64,000 nucleotides of DNA from Zeus faber (lineage: Eukaryota > Chordata > Actinopteri > Zeiformes > Zeidae). The stretch is from assembly GCA_960531495.1 (NCBI GenBank), contig OY482850.1:6601653-6665652 (forward strand), written 5' to 3'. The translations under genes were made by a program, and so were the position numbers. Position 1 is the first letter of the stretch. The number at the start of each line of letters is the position of its first letter. The notes under the pieces are model-generated. The model was not told the DNA's origin. It saw only the letters and a list, made by a program, of their open reading frames with translations, and searched no databases. Shown here in pieces: positions 24,061 through 37,968 of this stretch.

Positions 24061-26174
24061 AGTGCGGTCAAACGTATGTTATTGAAATTCTGTTGTTGAT
24101 TATATTGGTTGTATTTATTATTTGTTCATGTAATGTATTATACTTTTTTTAAATCAATAAACACTTATATTTATACCTACAGCAGATTCGAAGAAATCCA
24201 GGACTAAGAATACCCAGAACACCAAAGATAAAATTACTCTAGTAAAGTACCACACTGACACTTCCACTCAGGTGAAAGTATTTTATTTATACTTGCTTTA
24301 AATGTACTTACACGTATTAAAAAGGTAGTCTGTAATACAGCATAAAGTATGCCTACTGTACATATTTTCATATATATAAATGTAAATCCTGAATTCCTAT
24401 TTTAACACTACTGTATTATAAATGTCGCAGAGTAAAAAGTATATTATTTGCTATTGAAACACAGTGGAGTAAAAGTCAAATGTCTCTGAATGTAAGATTT
24501 GTGACTGAGTTTGGGATAAAACAAAAAGAAAAAACATACAAATGTACTGAAAATTGGTTTATTAATCCAAGTATGTCCAAACAAAAGGTATTACATACTG
24601 TGTGTTACACCTTTGCATACCCAAAGGCTCAAGATAAATCGGAATACCTTCTGATACATTATAGGGGCAGGTTTTCACATGAATGATCAAGCTTAGCACG
24701 TACAACTTTATCAATGAAAAAAAAAAAAAAAAAAAAAATTTGTTAGTGCTGTGTATAATCAAATGCTACATACATACAGATAATCTTAGCGTGAATGTAC
24801 ACATACTGTACATCGCCACAACTTTTTTTTTTTGTTTTATTTACCCTTTTTTTTTTTATAACTACATCATTCACTTAACTACAATACAATAGGGAAAAAA
24901 AGCTATAGGAAGGGAGCGACGCCGTGTGAGGCGGGCGCCGGTTCCCGGGGACAAAATACGGGAGCTAACACAGCAAGCATGCAGAAAGCAAGAGACACCA
25001 GGGTCTGGGTGGGGGTCAACTGTCGGGAGAAAATGTAACAAAACGTAAAGGATAGGATAAGATAGCACAGCAGGAATGTAACTCATTGGCCTCTTTGAAT
25101 TGGGGGGGGGGGGGGGTGGAGATTTGTTTTTGTGCTTATTTCAAAAGAATCCTTATTTCTCTCACACACACACAGTATTCATAATTTAACCGCGGCCCCA
25201 TGTACGCCATGGTCATTTACACATATTTTACCATCAAATACCAGTTATTATATACCAGCATACCCTTCAGTCAGCCCCAGTCTTATCTGTGGCCAAATGC
25301 TGTGCTGAGAGCAAACCAGCCTCCACACTGCATTCACCAGCCACACAACTGACAGCAACAACTCTTTGGCTTTGAAGATACACTTCATGTGTACATATGT
25401 TGGTTACTGTCATACAGTATTCTCTGCGCGTTTCGTCACACGTCTTGTGAGCCAGTCTTGCACCGCTCAGTTGAACCAAGTCAAATTCCTTGGATGACTG
25501 GCGATGTGAACCTCTGTGCCGGCCAGTGTAATTCCTGGAGATCATTTTTTCTTGTCTTGTGACACCGTTTTCCCATTTTTGTCAGCTCGCTAGTTTGGCC
25601 TCAAGTCTACACCTGTGCTTACACTCAGGTTTCAGGCATGAAGGCGGAAAAAGTTAACTGGAAAGTAACGGGCGAAGCCAAATTATTCTCATGTGTAACC
25701 TTTGAACCCCACCCCCCCAGACTTCCCACGAGGCCCTGGTCTCTCTTTCGGGAATATATTCACATCCGTTTGAAGACTATAATAATAAAAATAAAAATAA
25801 ATCATATGAAACCCAAAATGTTAAAACACTCATTTTAGAGAGAAGAAACATTTACAGTACTTTTTACGTCCTCCTTTGAATTCTAAAACGCTCACCACCC
25901 CTTGTCAACTAATGTCCAGAGCGGCCACCTGATCTTGCATTATGACAACGAAGATGGACAGAGACAGAAGAGGAAGTGGACAGCATTTAAAAATGGAAGC
26001 AAAGAGGCACCTCGACCTCAAATTAAGGCTGAAAGGGGAAAAAGAAAGCAAAGGAAAAAGACTAACACAGAATCACAAATGTAGCTTAGATCACCTAGCT
26101 CACTATATTTTTTTTTTATAAAATATCTCAATACTGCACTCAAACATGAATTTAAGGGGTTGGGCAATCAAATT

Positions 26175-26249
<75 letters not shown>

Positions 26250-27995
26250 ATCCATCCCCTAACTATGTGGACCAACTGGTGTACCAGGATTCTTGAGGAA
26301 CTAACTAGAATCTCATAGCATGCTATAGCATTGGACATAATGAACCTCGGTATAAACCCAACCCAACAGACAGTACATCGAGCAGAACACATGGTTAACG
26401 AGAGAAAGCACATTGAAGAAAATATATTGAAAAAAAACGAAAATGTCATCATCAAAAATTAAAATGCCATTCGACACATTGTAAAAGTTAGTGATTAAAA
26501 ACGACAAAGGCGCAAATCCATTGAAACAATTTGCATTTCTCACGGAATCCTCTTCAGTTCCATTCCCCATATGACAGTATTCCATGATCGTTTTGTTTTT
26601 TCCAGATCTGAGGGCGAGTACCCCCCCATACACGCGCACGCACACACACGCGCACTCTTTGAGAGTGCTTGCAACATCGATACACGTACTACTGAACACA
26701 AAAGAGCTGTGAGAACAACCTACGATGTAAAAAAATACAAATAAAAATAAAAAACAAAACAGGAGCGGCAGATAGAAAAAAAAAAAAGTTAGTCTGTTTT
26801 TTGTTTTTTTTACTTTCTCCACATTTTTCTACGAAAGACAAAGTCTGATGTTTCAACGCGATCACACATCCGCACTATGTACAAGCCGAAGCGGGAAGAG
26901 TCATTGGTCCAACTCTGACGCCATCTTTGGTACATGGTGTCGACGGCGATCCATGCACAAGTCTGCACGGAGGGCGTCCATTGAAGTCCACGACCAGGGT
27001 TTTTTTGTTTTTTTTTGTCCCCCCCCCCCCCCCCTCCTTTCTTTGAGCTACAATGTCAGCAGATTTGTTTTGGCGCGCCGCTTTGACACGACACCTTTTG
27101 GTACAACCTAGATTGCGACCACAGCCGTTGTCGACGTCCACAGAAAATTAACCCCCCCAGTGTCAGAGTAAAAAACAAATCACAATAGCACGATACGATC
27201 CCACCCTCACATGATGATACAAAGGATGAAGAAGGGGAAGAAAAAAAGAGAACTTGTAGGCTGGAGGAGCCCATGGGTAAAATTCTTCATACGACAAAAT
27301 AACATTTTCAAACATGTAGGCCCCCGGGGTAGGGAGAAGGAAAGGGAGGAGGTAAGGGAGAAGGAAAGGAAACGAGTGATCAAATCAAGGTCAGAATATA
27401 AAGTCTGTTATGTTTGAACGTGTGTGTACATATTTACACACACAATTTTTTGGTTTGGCGCGGGAAGCAGAAAATGATATCGCGTGGGGAAAAAAAAATA
27501 AAAATCTGCGTGCGCTGGTCGATAGTTATGTAGTTGAGACAGAAAAAAATATATGCCTCCACTCCGGTTCCCTTCCTGCACAATTCTCTTCCACAAATCT
27601 CACTGCCATACTTGTATTTACATGAATACAGACATCGACCGACGGCTGCTTGGTTATGACGAGATGATACGTATCGACACCTGTTTCTCTTCCGAGTGCG
27701 GAACAACATGGTGTGTTGTGAGGGAGGGGGGTGCGGGTCAGAGGGGACTGTGGTGTTGGGTGTTGACCCTGGAGATACGGAGCCGGGGACAGTTGGAAGA
27801 CAGGAGGCCGGGGAATAGGGGAGAGGGATGGGAGAGAAAGGGGGGGTGGGTAGGTTAAGACGCAGGCGGGTAGCGGGGACTTTAGGGAAGGACGGAGAAG
27901 AGGGGGGTTCCCAGGGGCCGCATGTTAGAGGAGGTACAGTTCCTTCTGGATGAAGGAGTCAAACCGAACCGGAGGAAGGGCCTCAGCTCACACCA
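24061..27995 (-). other. znf319: Probable long znf319 3'UTR and spacer
   Basis: No other coding exon is visible between csnk2a2's promoter and the znf319 stop. Candidate AATAAA signals on the minus strand occur at 24841-24836 and 24563-24558; a 3'UTR of about 3 kb would fit the long UTRs of this gene family, but this is inference. The stretch also contains (TG)n(TA)n at 26177-26247, a C run at about 27019-27034, and several A/T runs. Confidence 0.4.
26177..26247. repeat. (TG)n(TA)n compound microsatellite
   Basis: TG units at 26176-26198 pass directly into TA units to 26247. Confidence 0.95.
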
Positions 27996-29792
27996 CTAGA
28001 TGCAGGCGGAGACCGGGTAGCCCCCGTTCTCGGCGGTGTGCTGCACCGTGTGGTCCTGAAGCGAGCCCAGGTCGCTGAAGCGCTCCCCACACCACACGCA
28101 CTTGAACTGGCCCTCCCTGGAGTGGGTGGTCTGGTGCTTGACCATGTGCTCGCGCTGCTTGAAGCCCTTGTTGCAGTTGGCGCATTTGTAAGGCTTCTCG
28201 CCTGTGTGTACGCGCCGGTGGCGGTTCAGGTCCGACACATACTTGAAGCGCTTCTCACATTCCGGGCACTTGAGTGGCTTCTCGCGCGACGGATCGCAGC
28301 GATGCTGCACGAACTCCGACGAGGACAGGAAGCGGCGGTCGCACAGCGAGCACTTGAGCGGTTTCTCCTGGCAGTGCGAGTTCTGGTGCCGCTGCAGGGT
28401 GGAGCTCTTCTTGTAGCCCTTGCCACACACATCGCACTTGTAGGGCTTGTCTGGCGAGGAGGACGACGGCTCGCCACACTTGTGCCGCAGGAGCTCGCCC
28501 GACTGGCTGAACTCCTTCTGGCAGGAGGCGCACTTGAACAGGTTGTCCATGCCGTGCACATGCTGGTGGTAGAGCAGGTGCGAGGGCTGCAAGAAGCCCT
28601 TGTCACACAGGTTGCACTTGAAGGGCCGGTCACTCGAAGGGTCCTTGTGTGTGCGCCGGTGGCGGATCAGCGCATACTGCTGCCTGAAGCTCATCTGGCA
28701 CTCATCGCAGTGGAAGGGCCGCTCCTCCGAGTGCGTGCGCTCATGCTGCCGCAGGTCAGACGGCCGCTTGAAACCTTTTCCGCAGGCGGCGCAGCGGAAG
28801 GGCCGGGTCCCCTGCGGGTGACACGGATGATGAAGCAGCTCCGACGACTCCTTGAAGTGCAGCTCGCACAGGTTGCACTTGAACAGGTGCTCGCCCGAGT
28901 GGGCATACATGTGGCGCACCAGGTGTGAGCGGTGCTTGAAGCTCTTTTCGCACACGGCGCACTTGAAGGGCCGCTCGTTGCTGTGCGTGCGCTGGTGGTG
29001 CGCCAGGTGGGACGACTGGCTGAAGGCCTTGTCGCATGTGTCGCACTTGAAGGGCTTCTCACCCGTGTGTACCCGCTCGTGCCGGGTCAGTTCCGACAGA
29101 TGCTTGAATCCCTTCTGGCAGACGGAGCACTTGTACGGCCGGTCGCGCGCCGAGGGGAAGGGCAACCCCGATGAGCTGCCACTGGTCGACGCCCCATCGG
29201 GCTGTTGGTTGGTGGCTGAGGAGGTGGGGGTGGCGTTGCCAGAGGAGCCAGGTCGGTAGGTCTTCTCACAGATGGAGCACTTCATGGGGTTGCTGCTATT
29301 GTGGGAGGTGTGGTGCTGTGCCAGGGACGTCAGCAGGGAGAAACCCATCTTGCACACGCCGCAGACAAAGGGCTTCTGCTCCACCTGGACGCACTGGTGC
29401 TCCAGCAGGTCCGTGGCCTGGTGGAAGATCTTCATGCACTGGGTGCACTGGAACGAGCGGTCCTGGCTCACCATGCACTGGTGCTCGTGGGGGTTGGCGA
29501 GGTGGGAGATGTCGTGCCCGCACACCCCGCACTTGTGCCCCCCACCGTTGCCTACCTGCAGGGTAGGCTGTTGTGCCTGGGCCGGGTGCTGCTGCTGGGT
29601 GTGCTGCCCACCCCCATGCTGCGCACCCCCACCATGTTGCTGGTTGTGCTGACCATGTTGCTGTAGGGACGGGGGGTCCGGCTGCAGCACGATGCCGTAG
29701 ACAGCACAGCCCAAAGCATTCTCAGCGCCTGGCGGGATGGTGTGTACGACCTGGGGTGGAGCGACAGCGTGCTGCTGCCAGGCCTCCGTCAT
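27996..29792 (-). CDS. znf319: Zinc finger protein 319 (C2H2, single coding exon)
   Basis: A 598-aa nuclear protein of unknown DNA target. The order of parts matches vertebrate ZNF319: an N-terminus beginning MTEAWQQ with NALGCAVYGIVLQPDP (about residues 25-40), a Gln/His/Gly-rich linker (about 42-75), a KCGVCGHD C2HC-type unit, FQCTQCMKIFHQATDLLEHQC, FVCGVCKMGF, a degenerate KCSICEKTY unit, a Ser/Pro-rich linker, then about 12 near-tandem fingers with TGEKPF/SNERPF-type linkers. Several fingers end HxxxC rather than HxxxH (for example ELLRHKC, EFVQHRC), as in the human protein. The C-terminus is GGYPVSACI. The ATG is at 29792-29790. Just upstream a CCCTAG acceptor (exon side begins 29838) shows that the coding exon is preceded by a 5'UTR intron. 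Large open frames on the opposite strand (28038-28928 and others) are shadows. Confidence 0.96.
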   Translation of the reverse strand: MTEAWQQHAVAPPQVVHTIPPGAENALGCAVYGIVLQPDPPSLQQHGQHNQQHGGGAQHGGGQHTQQQHPAQAQQPTLQVGNGGGHKCGVCGHDISHLANPHEHQCMVSQDRSFQCTQCMKIFHQATDLLEHQCVQVEQKPFVCGVCKMGFSLLTSLAQHHTSHNSSNPMKCSICEKTYRPGSSGNATPTSSATNQQPDGASTSGSSSGLPFPSARDRPYKCSVCQKGFKHLSELTRHERVHTGEKPFKCDTCDKAFSQSSHLAHHQRTHSNERPFKCAVCEKSFKHRSHLVRHMYAHSGEHLFKCNLCELHFKESSELLHHPCHPQGTRPFRCAACGKGFKRPSDLRQHERTHSEERPFHCDECQMSFRQQYALIRHRRTHKDPSSDRPFKCNLCDKGFLQPSHLLYHQHVHGMDNLFKCASCQKEFSQSGELLRHKCGEPSSSSPDKPYKCDVCGKGYKKSSTLQRHQNSHCQEKPLKCSLCDRRFLSSSEFVQHRCDPSREKPLKCPECEKRFKYVSDLNRHRRVHTGEKPYKCANCNKGFKQREHMVKHQTTHSREGQFKCVWCGERFSDLGSLQDHTVQHTAENGGYPVSACI

Positions 29793-31440
29793 GCGTGCTC
29801 GAGTGTAGGGATTCAGTTTGCCGGCTGTTGTAGCCCAACTAGGGAGAGAATGGGAGTTGTTTTTTTAATCTTCTTTAACTCTTTAGGGAGTGAGAATACT
29901 GGGCAGATAAGTCACTCAGCCATTTCACTGCATAGTGCTGAAAAACGGGCCAAAGGTCCCAGTCGAGGTACTTGTGACAAAAGGTTGAATAAGCAACGCA
30001 CAACAAAAGGCCAGGGTAGGACTATGAAAGAATTTGGGTTGTCTCGAAGTGAGGGGTTACGTAAAAACAAAGCCAAGATCCACGTTGACCCCCTTTCCCC
30101 GTCTTCAGATGGCATCTGTATGAGGGGAAAAAAAATAAAAATAAAAAAAGAATAAACTGCCATCAGTTTCAACAAAGAAAACATCACACAATCAACACAG
30201 ACCTTTAATATTGTGGGCTCTACTGAGACTGATTTGACCAATAGACACATGAATCTCAGAAACGGGGAATGTTTTAAATCTCCACATATTCGCTCATTGG
30301 ATTTTTGTGCTACGATCCATGAAAAATGGAAGAGTCAAACACTGTTGGTCAAGTACAAATTATTACCACTAACACAACGGTTTAAAGGATGTTGAATGAC
30401 AGACGCATGTCCGAAGCCTGTTAAAATTTGATCTAAATGCGGTGTTACAGCACCTCACATCAAAACAATAGGCAATAAAGTAATAACAATTTAAAAAAAT
30501 ATCTATATTAAATAAATTAACAAAAAATAGAAAACTTGGGCCATATGCAATAAACCTAACAATAAACAAGAATGCTCTGTATCGACAATACACATTCTGC
30601 CAATTTGTTCGTCCATAAAAATAAAGCAGGTTGCTTAATTATATTTCTACTACCGAATGGACGTCCTATTCGTTCCACCCCTTTGGTGGAGAAACCAAAA
30701 AAAAAATGCTCCATGATTCGGAGCAAAAAAAGTGGGAGGCAGCGTCTCCGCATCACCATCACCGCCACCACAGAGACATCGTTCATTGAAAAGCAGGTAA
30801 GGCTAGCTCGTTAGCCTAGCATCCCACTAGCACAGGTAGACATAGAACACAGCTAACGATTAGCGTGCTAGCCGAGACGGAGAGGGGAGACAGTGCAGAG
30901 ACATTGTTGTATTTACCGCTACTCGGAAACACAAACGCTGCTCGGTGTGTTTCCCCACCGTACGTACCCACTCGCGACGAGCTCGCTACTTGAAAGCGTT
31001 TACGCCACCACCACCCCCCCACTGGGATCGGGCGGGTTGTGTTTTTCGCAGGGAGCAAGGCCCGGGAAAATCTCCTCCCTTCTTCACATCCGCAGACGAT
31101 TCTCGGATGCTCTCGCTGCTAAACCGCCGTGGGGCCGGGGCCCGAGTTGGGTTGTTTTTTTTTTTAGGCGCGTGGGTCGTAAGAAACGGCGTGAGACAGT
31201 CCGAACCCCGGGTCGCCGCCCCCCCTAAACATTATCGTCCCCTGCATAAAAGCCTTTGACGGGCCGAGCCGCTCTCCCGGGTGAGGTTTTGATGGAAGCT
31301 CTAGCTAGCAGGCTAGCGGCTAGCCACCGGAGAGCTGCTTCCCGGGCACGGGAACATGAATAAGCCAAGAGGTATTTGGCATGCTCCTGGTGCGTTCCAC
31401 TGACGCAGGAACTCGGAGAAAGCCACGAATTTCCCCTTGA
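29793..31440 (-). promoter_or_regulatory. znf319: znf319 5'UTR intron and probable promoter
   Basis: A 3' splice site (TCTCCCTAG) lies at 29847-29839, 46 bases upstream of the ATG, so the first exon is noncoding and lies further right. The sequence becomes CpG-rich at about 30930-31440, the likely promoter. A cluster of CTAGCTAGC/GCTAGC palindromes occurs at 31295-31325. The first exon and its donor could not be fixed by eye. Confidence 0.5.
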
Positions 31441-31861
31441 CGACGAGGAAGGAGCGAACGTTTCATTTCTTGTGTACGAAGTGTTGGGTGGGTGCGTTGT
31501 TTTACCACCGCACAGCTTGACGGTCTAAAGGAAAACGGCAAAACAAGTCAATGTCCAAGAATATGAACTATGTCAAAACACGCCGGCGGGGGCTGGGTAT
31601 TAATTGTGGGTGCACATGCAAATAGATGAGAAACATACGAACCATCTGTTCGCTCACACAGGCATGGACGGAGTCTCCAAATCATTACGTCAACAATCAA
31701 ACTGTTGACGTTTCTTCAACATTTCGATGATTGGTTTGAAACAGCGTCCTACTCTGACCTGAAGTTGTCTGTTAGTTGTAATGCTGTATAAAGATGCATC
31801 TTATAGCTTGAAACATGCACAAAAATTGCCAAACAAATAACTAATTTACTTCGGGCCTTCA

Positions 31862-31960
31862 TTGCTTCCCCAAACAGGGCCGATGGAACGCGATTTATCT
31901 CGGAGGTGGACAACGCCGACTCGGAATGGCCGGTTTCCGAGTTTGACTGGAACGCAGCAC
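31862..31960 (-). repeat. ~95-bp dispersed repeat, left border of repeat island
   Basis: Read on the minus strand it gives TGCGTTCCAGTCAAACTCGG, then TTCCGAGTCGG, CTCCGAG and CGCGTTCC. These match in the same order a plus-strand copy at 46698-46790. A partial relative (GTGCGTTCCACTGACGCAGG then AACTCGGAG) lies at about 31389-31420. It is probably a short nonautonomous DNA element. Confidence 0.7.
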
Positions 31961-34900
31961 TACTGAACACATCTGTACGAGTCCAGCGACAAACAGATAA
32001 ACTAACAGATAACACATAAACTAACATATAAACTAACAGATAACACATAAACTAACACATAAACTAACAGATAACACATAAACTAACACATAAACTAACA
32101 GATAACACATAAACTAACATATAAACTAACAGATAACACATAAACTAACACATAAACTAACAGATAACACATAAACTAACATATAAACTAACAGATAACA
32201 CATAAACTAACACATAAACTAACAGATAACACATAAGCTAACATATAAACTAACAGATAACACAAACTAACAGATAACACATAAACTAACATATAAACTA
32301 ACAGATAACACATAAACTAACACATAAATTAACAGATAACACATAAACTAACAGATAAACTAACAGATAACACATAAACTAACAGATAACACATAAACTA
32401 ACATATAAACTAACAGATAACACATAAACTAACAGATAAACTAACAGATAACACATAAACTAACAGATAAACTAACAGATAACACATAAACTAACAGATA
32501 ACACATAAACTAACAGATAAACTAACAGATAACACATAAACTAACAGATAACACATAAACTAACATATAAACTAACAGATAACACATAAACTAACAGATA
32601 ACACATAAACTAACAGATAAACTAACAGATAACACATAAACTAACATATAAACTAACAGATAACACATAAATTAACAGATAACACATAAACTAACAGATA
32701 AACTAACAGATAACACATAAACTAACACATAAACTAACAGATAACACATAAACTAACAGATAACACATAAACTAACAGATAAATTAACAGATAACAGATA
32801 AACCAACACATAAACTAACAGATAACACATAAACTAACAGATAAACTAACAGATAAACTAACAGATAACACATAAACTAACACATAAACTAACACATAAA
32901 CTAACAGATAACACATAAACTAACACATAAACTAACACATAAACTAACACATAAACTAACAGATAACACATAAACTAACAGATAAACTAACAGATAAACT
33001 AACAGATAAACTAACAGATAAACTAACAGATAACACATAAACTAACACATAAACTAACACATAAACTAACACATAAACTAACAGTTAACACATAAACTAA
33101 CAGATAAACTAACAGATAAACTAACAGATAACACATAAACTAACACATAAACTAACACATAAACTAACAGATAAACTAACAGATAACACATAAACTAACA
33201 GATAAACTAACAGATAACACATAAACTAACACATAAACTAACAGATAACACATAAACTAACAGATAACACATAAACTAACAGATAACACATAAACTAACA
33301 GATAACACATAAACTAACAGCTAACACATAAACTAACAGATAAACTAACAGATAACACATAAACTAACAGCTAACACATAAACTAACAGATAAACTAACA
33401 GATAACACATAAACTAACACATAAACTAACAGATAACACATAAACTAACAGATAAACTAACAGATAACACATAAACTAACACATACATTTACAGATAACA
33501 CATAAACTAACAGATAAACTAACAGATAACACATAAACTAACAGATAACACATAAACTAACAGATAACACATAAACTAACCGATAAACTAACAGATAACA
33601 CATAAACTAACAGATAAACTAACAGATAACACATAAACTAACAGATAAACTAACAGATAACACATAAACTAACACATAAACTAACAGATAACACATAAAC
33701 TAACAGATAACACATAAACTAACAGATAAACCAACAGATAACACATAAACTAACACATAAACTAACAGATAACACATAAACTAACAGATAAACTAACAGA
33801 TAACACAAACTAACAGATAAACTAACACATAAACTAACACATAACACACAAACTAACAGATAACACATAAACTAACAGATAAACTAACAGATAACACATA
33901 AACTAACAGATAACACATAGACTAACAGATAAACTAACAGATAACACATAAACTAACAGATAACACATAGACTAACAGATAAACTAACAGATAACACATA
34001 AACTAACACATAAATTAACAGATAACACATAAACTAACAGATAACACATAAACTAACACATAAACTAACAGATAACACATAAACTAACAGATAACCCATA
34101 AACTAACAGATAAACTAACAGATAACCCATAAACTAACAGATAAATTAACAGATAACACATAAACTAACAGATAAACTAACAGATAACCCATAAACTAAC
34201 AGATAAACTAACAGATAACACATAAACTAACAGATAACACATAGACTAACAGATAAACTAACAGATAACACATAAACTAACACATAAATTAACAGATAAC
34301 ACATAAACTAACAGATAACACATAAACTAACACATAAACTAACAGATAACACATAAACTAACAGATAACCCATAAACTAACAGATAAAGTAACAGATAAC
34401 CCATAAACTAACAGATAAATTAACAGATAACACATAAACTAACAGATAAACTAACAGATAACCCATAAACTAACAGATAAACTAACAGATAACACATAAA
34501 CTAACAGATAACCCATAAACTAACAGATAAATTAACAGATAACACATAAACTAACAGATAAACTAACAGATAACCCATAAACTAACAGATAAATTAACAG
34601 ATAACACCTAAACTAACAGATAAACTAACATAACACATAAACTAACAGATAATACATAAACTAACATATAACACATAAACTAACAGATAAACTAACAGAT
34701 AACACATAAACTAACACATAAACTAACACATAAACTAACAGATAACAGATGATCTAACACATAAACTAACACATAAACTAACACATAAACTAACAGATAA
34801 CAGATGATCTAACACATAAACTAACATATAACACATAAACTAACAGATAACACATAAACTAACAGATAACCCATAAACTAACACATAAATTAACAGATAA

Positions 34901-35712
34901 CACATAAACTAACAGATAAACTAACAGATAACACATAAACTAACACATAAATTAACAGATAACACATAAACTTACAGATAACACATAAACTAACAGATAA
35001 CACATAAACTAACAGATAAACTAACAGATAACACATAAACTAAAAGATAAACTAACAGATAACACATAAACTAAAAGATAAACTAACAGATAACAGATGA
35101 ACTAACACATAAACTAACAGATAACACATAAACTAACAGATAAACTAACAGATAAACAAATCGATAGTAACAGATAACAGATAAACTAACAGATAAACAA
35201 ATCGATAACAGATAAACTAACAGATAACAGATAAACTAACAGATAAACAAATCGATAACAGATAAACTAACAGATAACAGATAAACTAACAGATAAACAA
35301 ATCGATAACAGATAAACTAACAGATAAACTAACAGATAACAGATAAACTAACAGATAAACAAATCGATAACAGATAAACTAACAGATAACAGATAAACTA
35401 ACAGATAAACAAATCGATAATAACAGATAACAGATACACTAACAGATAAATGAATAGATAACAGATAACAGATAACCAGATAATAACAGATGATAGATAA
35501 ACTAACAGATAAACGAATAGATAACAGATAACCAGATAATAACAGATGATAGATAAACTAACAGATAAACGAATAGATAACAGATAACAGATAAACTAAC
35601 GGATACTAACAGATAAACAGATAATAACAGATGATAGATAAACTAACAGATAAACAAATAGATAAACTAACAGATAATAACAAATAAACTAACAGATGAA
35701 CTTACACATACT

Positions 35713-35795
35713 AAGATTCAAGAGGTTTATTCGTTATACATACATATACATACTTTCATACATATATGTAGTGAAATGTAATGTACTAATGTACT
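35713..35795 (-). mobile_element. Retroelement 3' tail inside satellite, copy 1
   Basis: AAGATTCAAGAGGTTTATTC followed by TATACATAC-rich sequence and GTAGTGAAATGTAATGTAC. On the minus strand this reads ...AATAAACCTCTTGAATCTT, a 3' end of the type seen in fish LINEs (AATAAA then TTGAATC). It breaks the satellite register and recurs 826 bases later. Confidence 0.6.
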
Positions 35796-36538
35796 AACAA
35801 ATACTAACAGAAACTAACAGATGAACTAACACATACTAACAGATGAACTAACATATACTAACACAAACTAACAGATACTAACAGTTAAACTAATACATGC
35901 CAACAAATAAACTGATAATAGCAGATGCTAACAAATAATCAAACAGATACTAACACATACTAACACATACTAACACATAAACTAACAGATAATAACAGAT
36001 ACTAACAAATAAACTAACGGATACTAACAGACAAACTAACAGATACTAACATATACCAACAGATTCTAATACATACTAACACATACTAACACATACTAAC
36101 AGATAAATTAACAGGTAATAACAGATGAACTAACACATACTAACACATACTAACAGATAAACGCACAGATAAACGCACAGATAAACTAAGATATACTAAC
36201 ACATACTAACACATAAACAAACAGATACTAACAGTTAAACTAACAGATACTAACAGATAATAACAGATGCTAACAAATAATCAAACAGATACTAACACAT
36301 ACTAACAGATAAACTAACAGATAATAACAGATACTAACGGATGAACTTACACATACTAACACATACTAACAGATCAACTAACAGATATTAGCATATAAAC
36401 TAACAGATAAACTAACAGATAACAGATAAACGAATAGATAACAGATAACCAGATAATAACAGATGATAAACAAATAGATAAACTAACAGATAATAACAGA
36501 TACTAACAAATAAACTAACAGATGAACTTACACATACT

Positions 36539-36612
36539 AAGATTCGAGAAGTTTATTCGTTATACATACTTTCATACATATATGCAGTGAAATGTAATGT
36601 ACTAATGTACTT
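36539..36612 (-). mobile_element. Retroelement 3' tail inside satellite, copy 2
   Basis: Near-identical to the copy at 35713-35795 (AAGATTCGAGAAGTTTATTC...), lacking one ATACATACAT segment. The flanking satellite on the left (AACAGATGAACTTACACATA) is the same in both, so this is a segmental duplication rather than a second insertion. Confidence 0.65.
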
Positions 36613-37968
36613 ATACATACTAACAGATACTAACAGATGAACTGACACATACTAACACATACTAACACATACTGACACATACTAACGATACTAACAGATA
36701 AACTAACAGACACTAACATATACTACCATATGAACTAACATATACTAACACATAAACTAAGAGATACTAACAGTTAAACTAACACATACCAACAAATAAA
36801 CTAACAGATGATAACAGATGCTAACAAATAATCAAACAGATACTAACACATACTAACACATACTAACACATAAACTAACAGATAATAACAGATACTAACA
36901 AATAAACTAACGGATACTAACAGACAAACTTACACATACTAAAACATACTAACATACTAACAGATAAACTAACAGATTCTAACAGATAAACTAACAGATA
37001 CTAACATATACCAACAGATTCTAACACATACTAACAGATAAATTAACAGGTAATAACAGATGAACTGACACATACTAACACATACTAACACATACTGACA
37101 CATACTAACGATACTAACAGATAAACTAACAGACACTAACATATACTAACAGATGAACTAACATATACTAACACATAAACTAACAGATACTAACAGTTAA
37201 ACTAACACATACCAACAAATAAACTAACAGATAATAACAGATGCTAACAAATAATCAAACAGATACTAACACATACTAACACATACTAACACATAAACTA
37301 ACAGATAATAACAGATACTAACAAATTAACTAACGGATACTAACAGACAAACTTACACATACTAAAACATACTAACATACTAACGGATAAACTAACAGAT
37401 TCTAACAGATAAACTAACAGATACTAACATATACCAACAGATTCTAACACATACTAACAGATAAATTAACAGGTAATAACAGATGAACTAACACATACTA
37501 ACACATACTAACAGATAAATGAACAGATACTAACAGTTAAACTAACAGATGCTAACAAATAATCAAACAGATACTAACACATACTGACACATACTAATAG
37601 ATCAACTAACAGATATTAGCATATAAACTAACAGATAAACTAACATATACTAACACATAAACTAACACATACTAACAGATAAACTAACAGATAATAACAG
37701 ATGCTAACAAATAATGGAACAGATACTAACACATACCAACAAATACTAACAGATACACTAACTAACATATACTAACAAATAAACTAACAGATACTAACAG
37801 ATTAACTAACAGATACTAACAAATAAACTAACAGATACTAACAGATACAGTAATCTGACTGATATGAACAAATAAACTAACAGATACTAACAGTTAAATT
37901 AACAGATACTAACAAATAAACTAGTATAAACTAACAGATAAACTAGTTTAAACTACATTATAAACAAA

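Noticed and set aside
28038..28928. 296-codon open frame on the plus strand opposite znf319
   Set aside because: It is the shadow of the GC-rich, repeat-like zinc-finger coding strand; it has no domain and its strand has no splice or promoter context.
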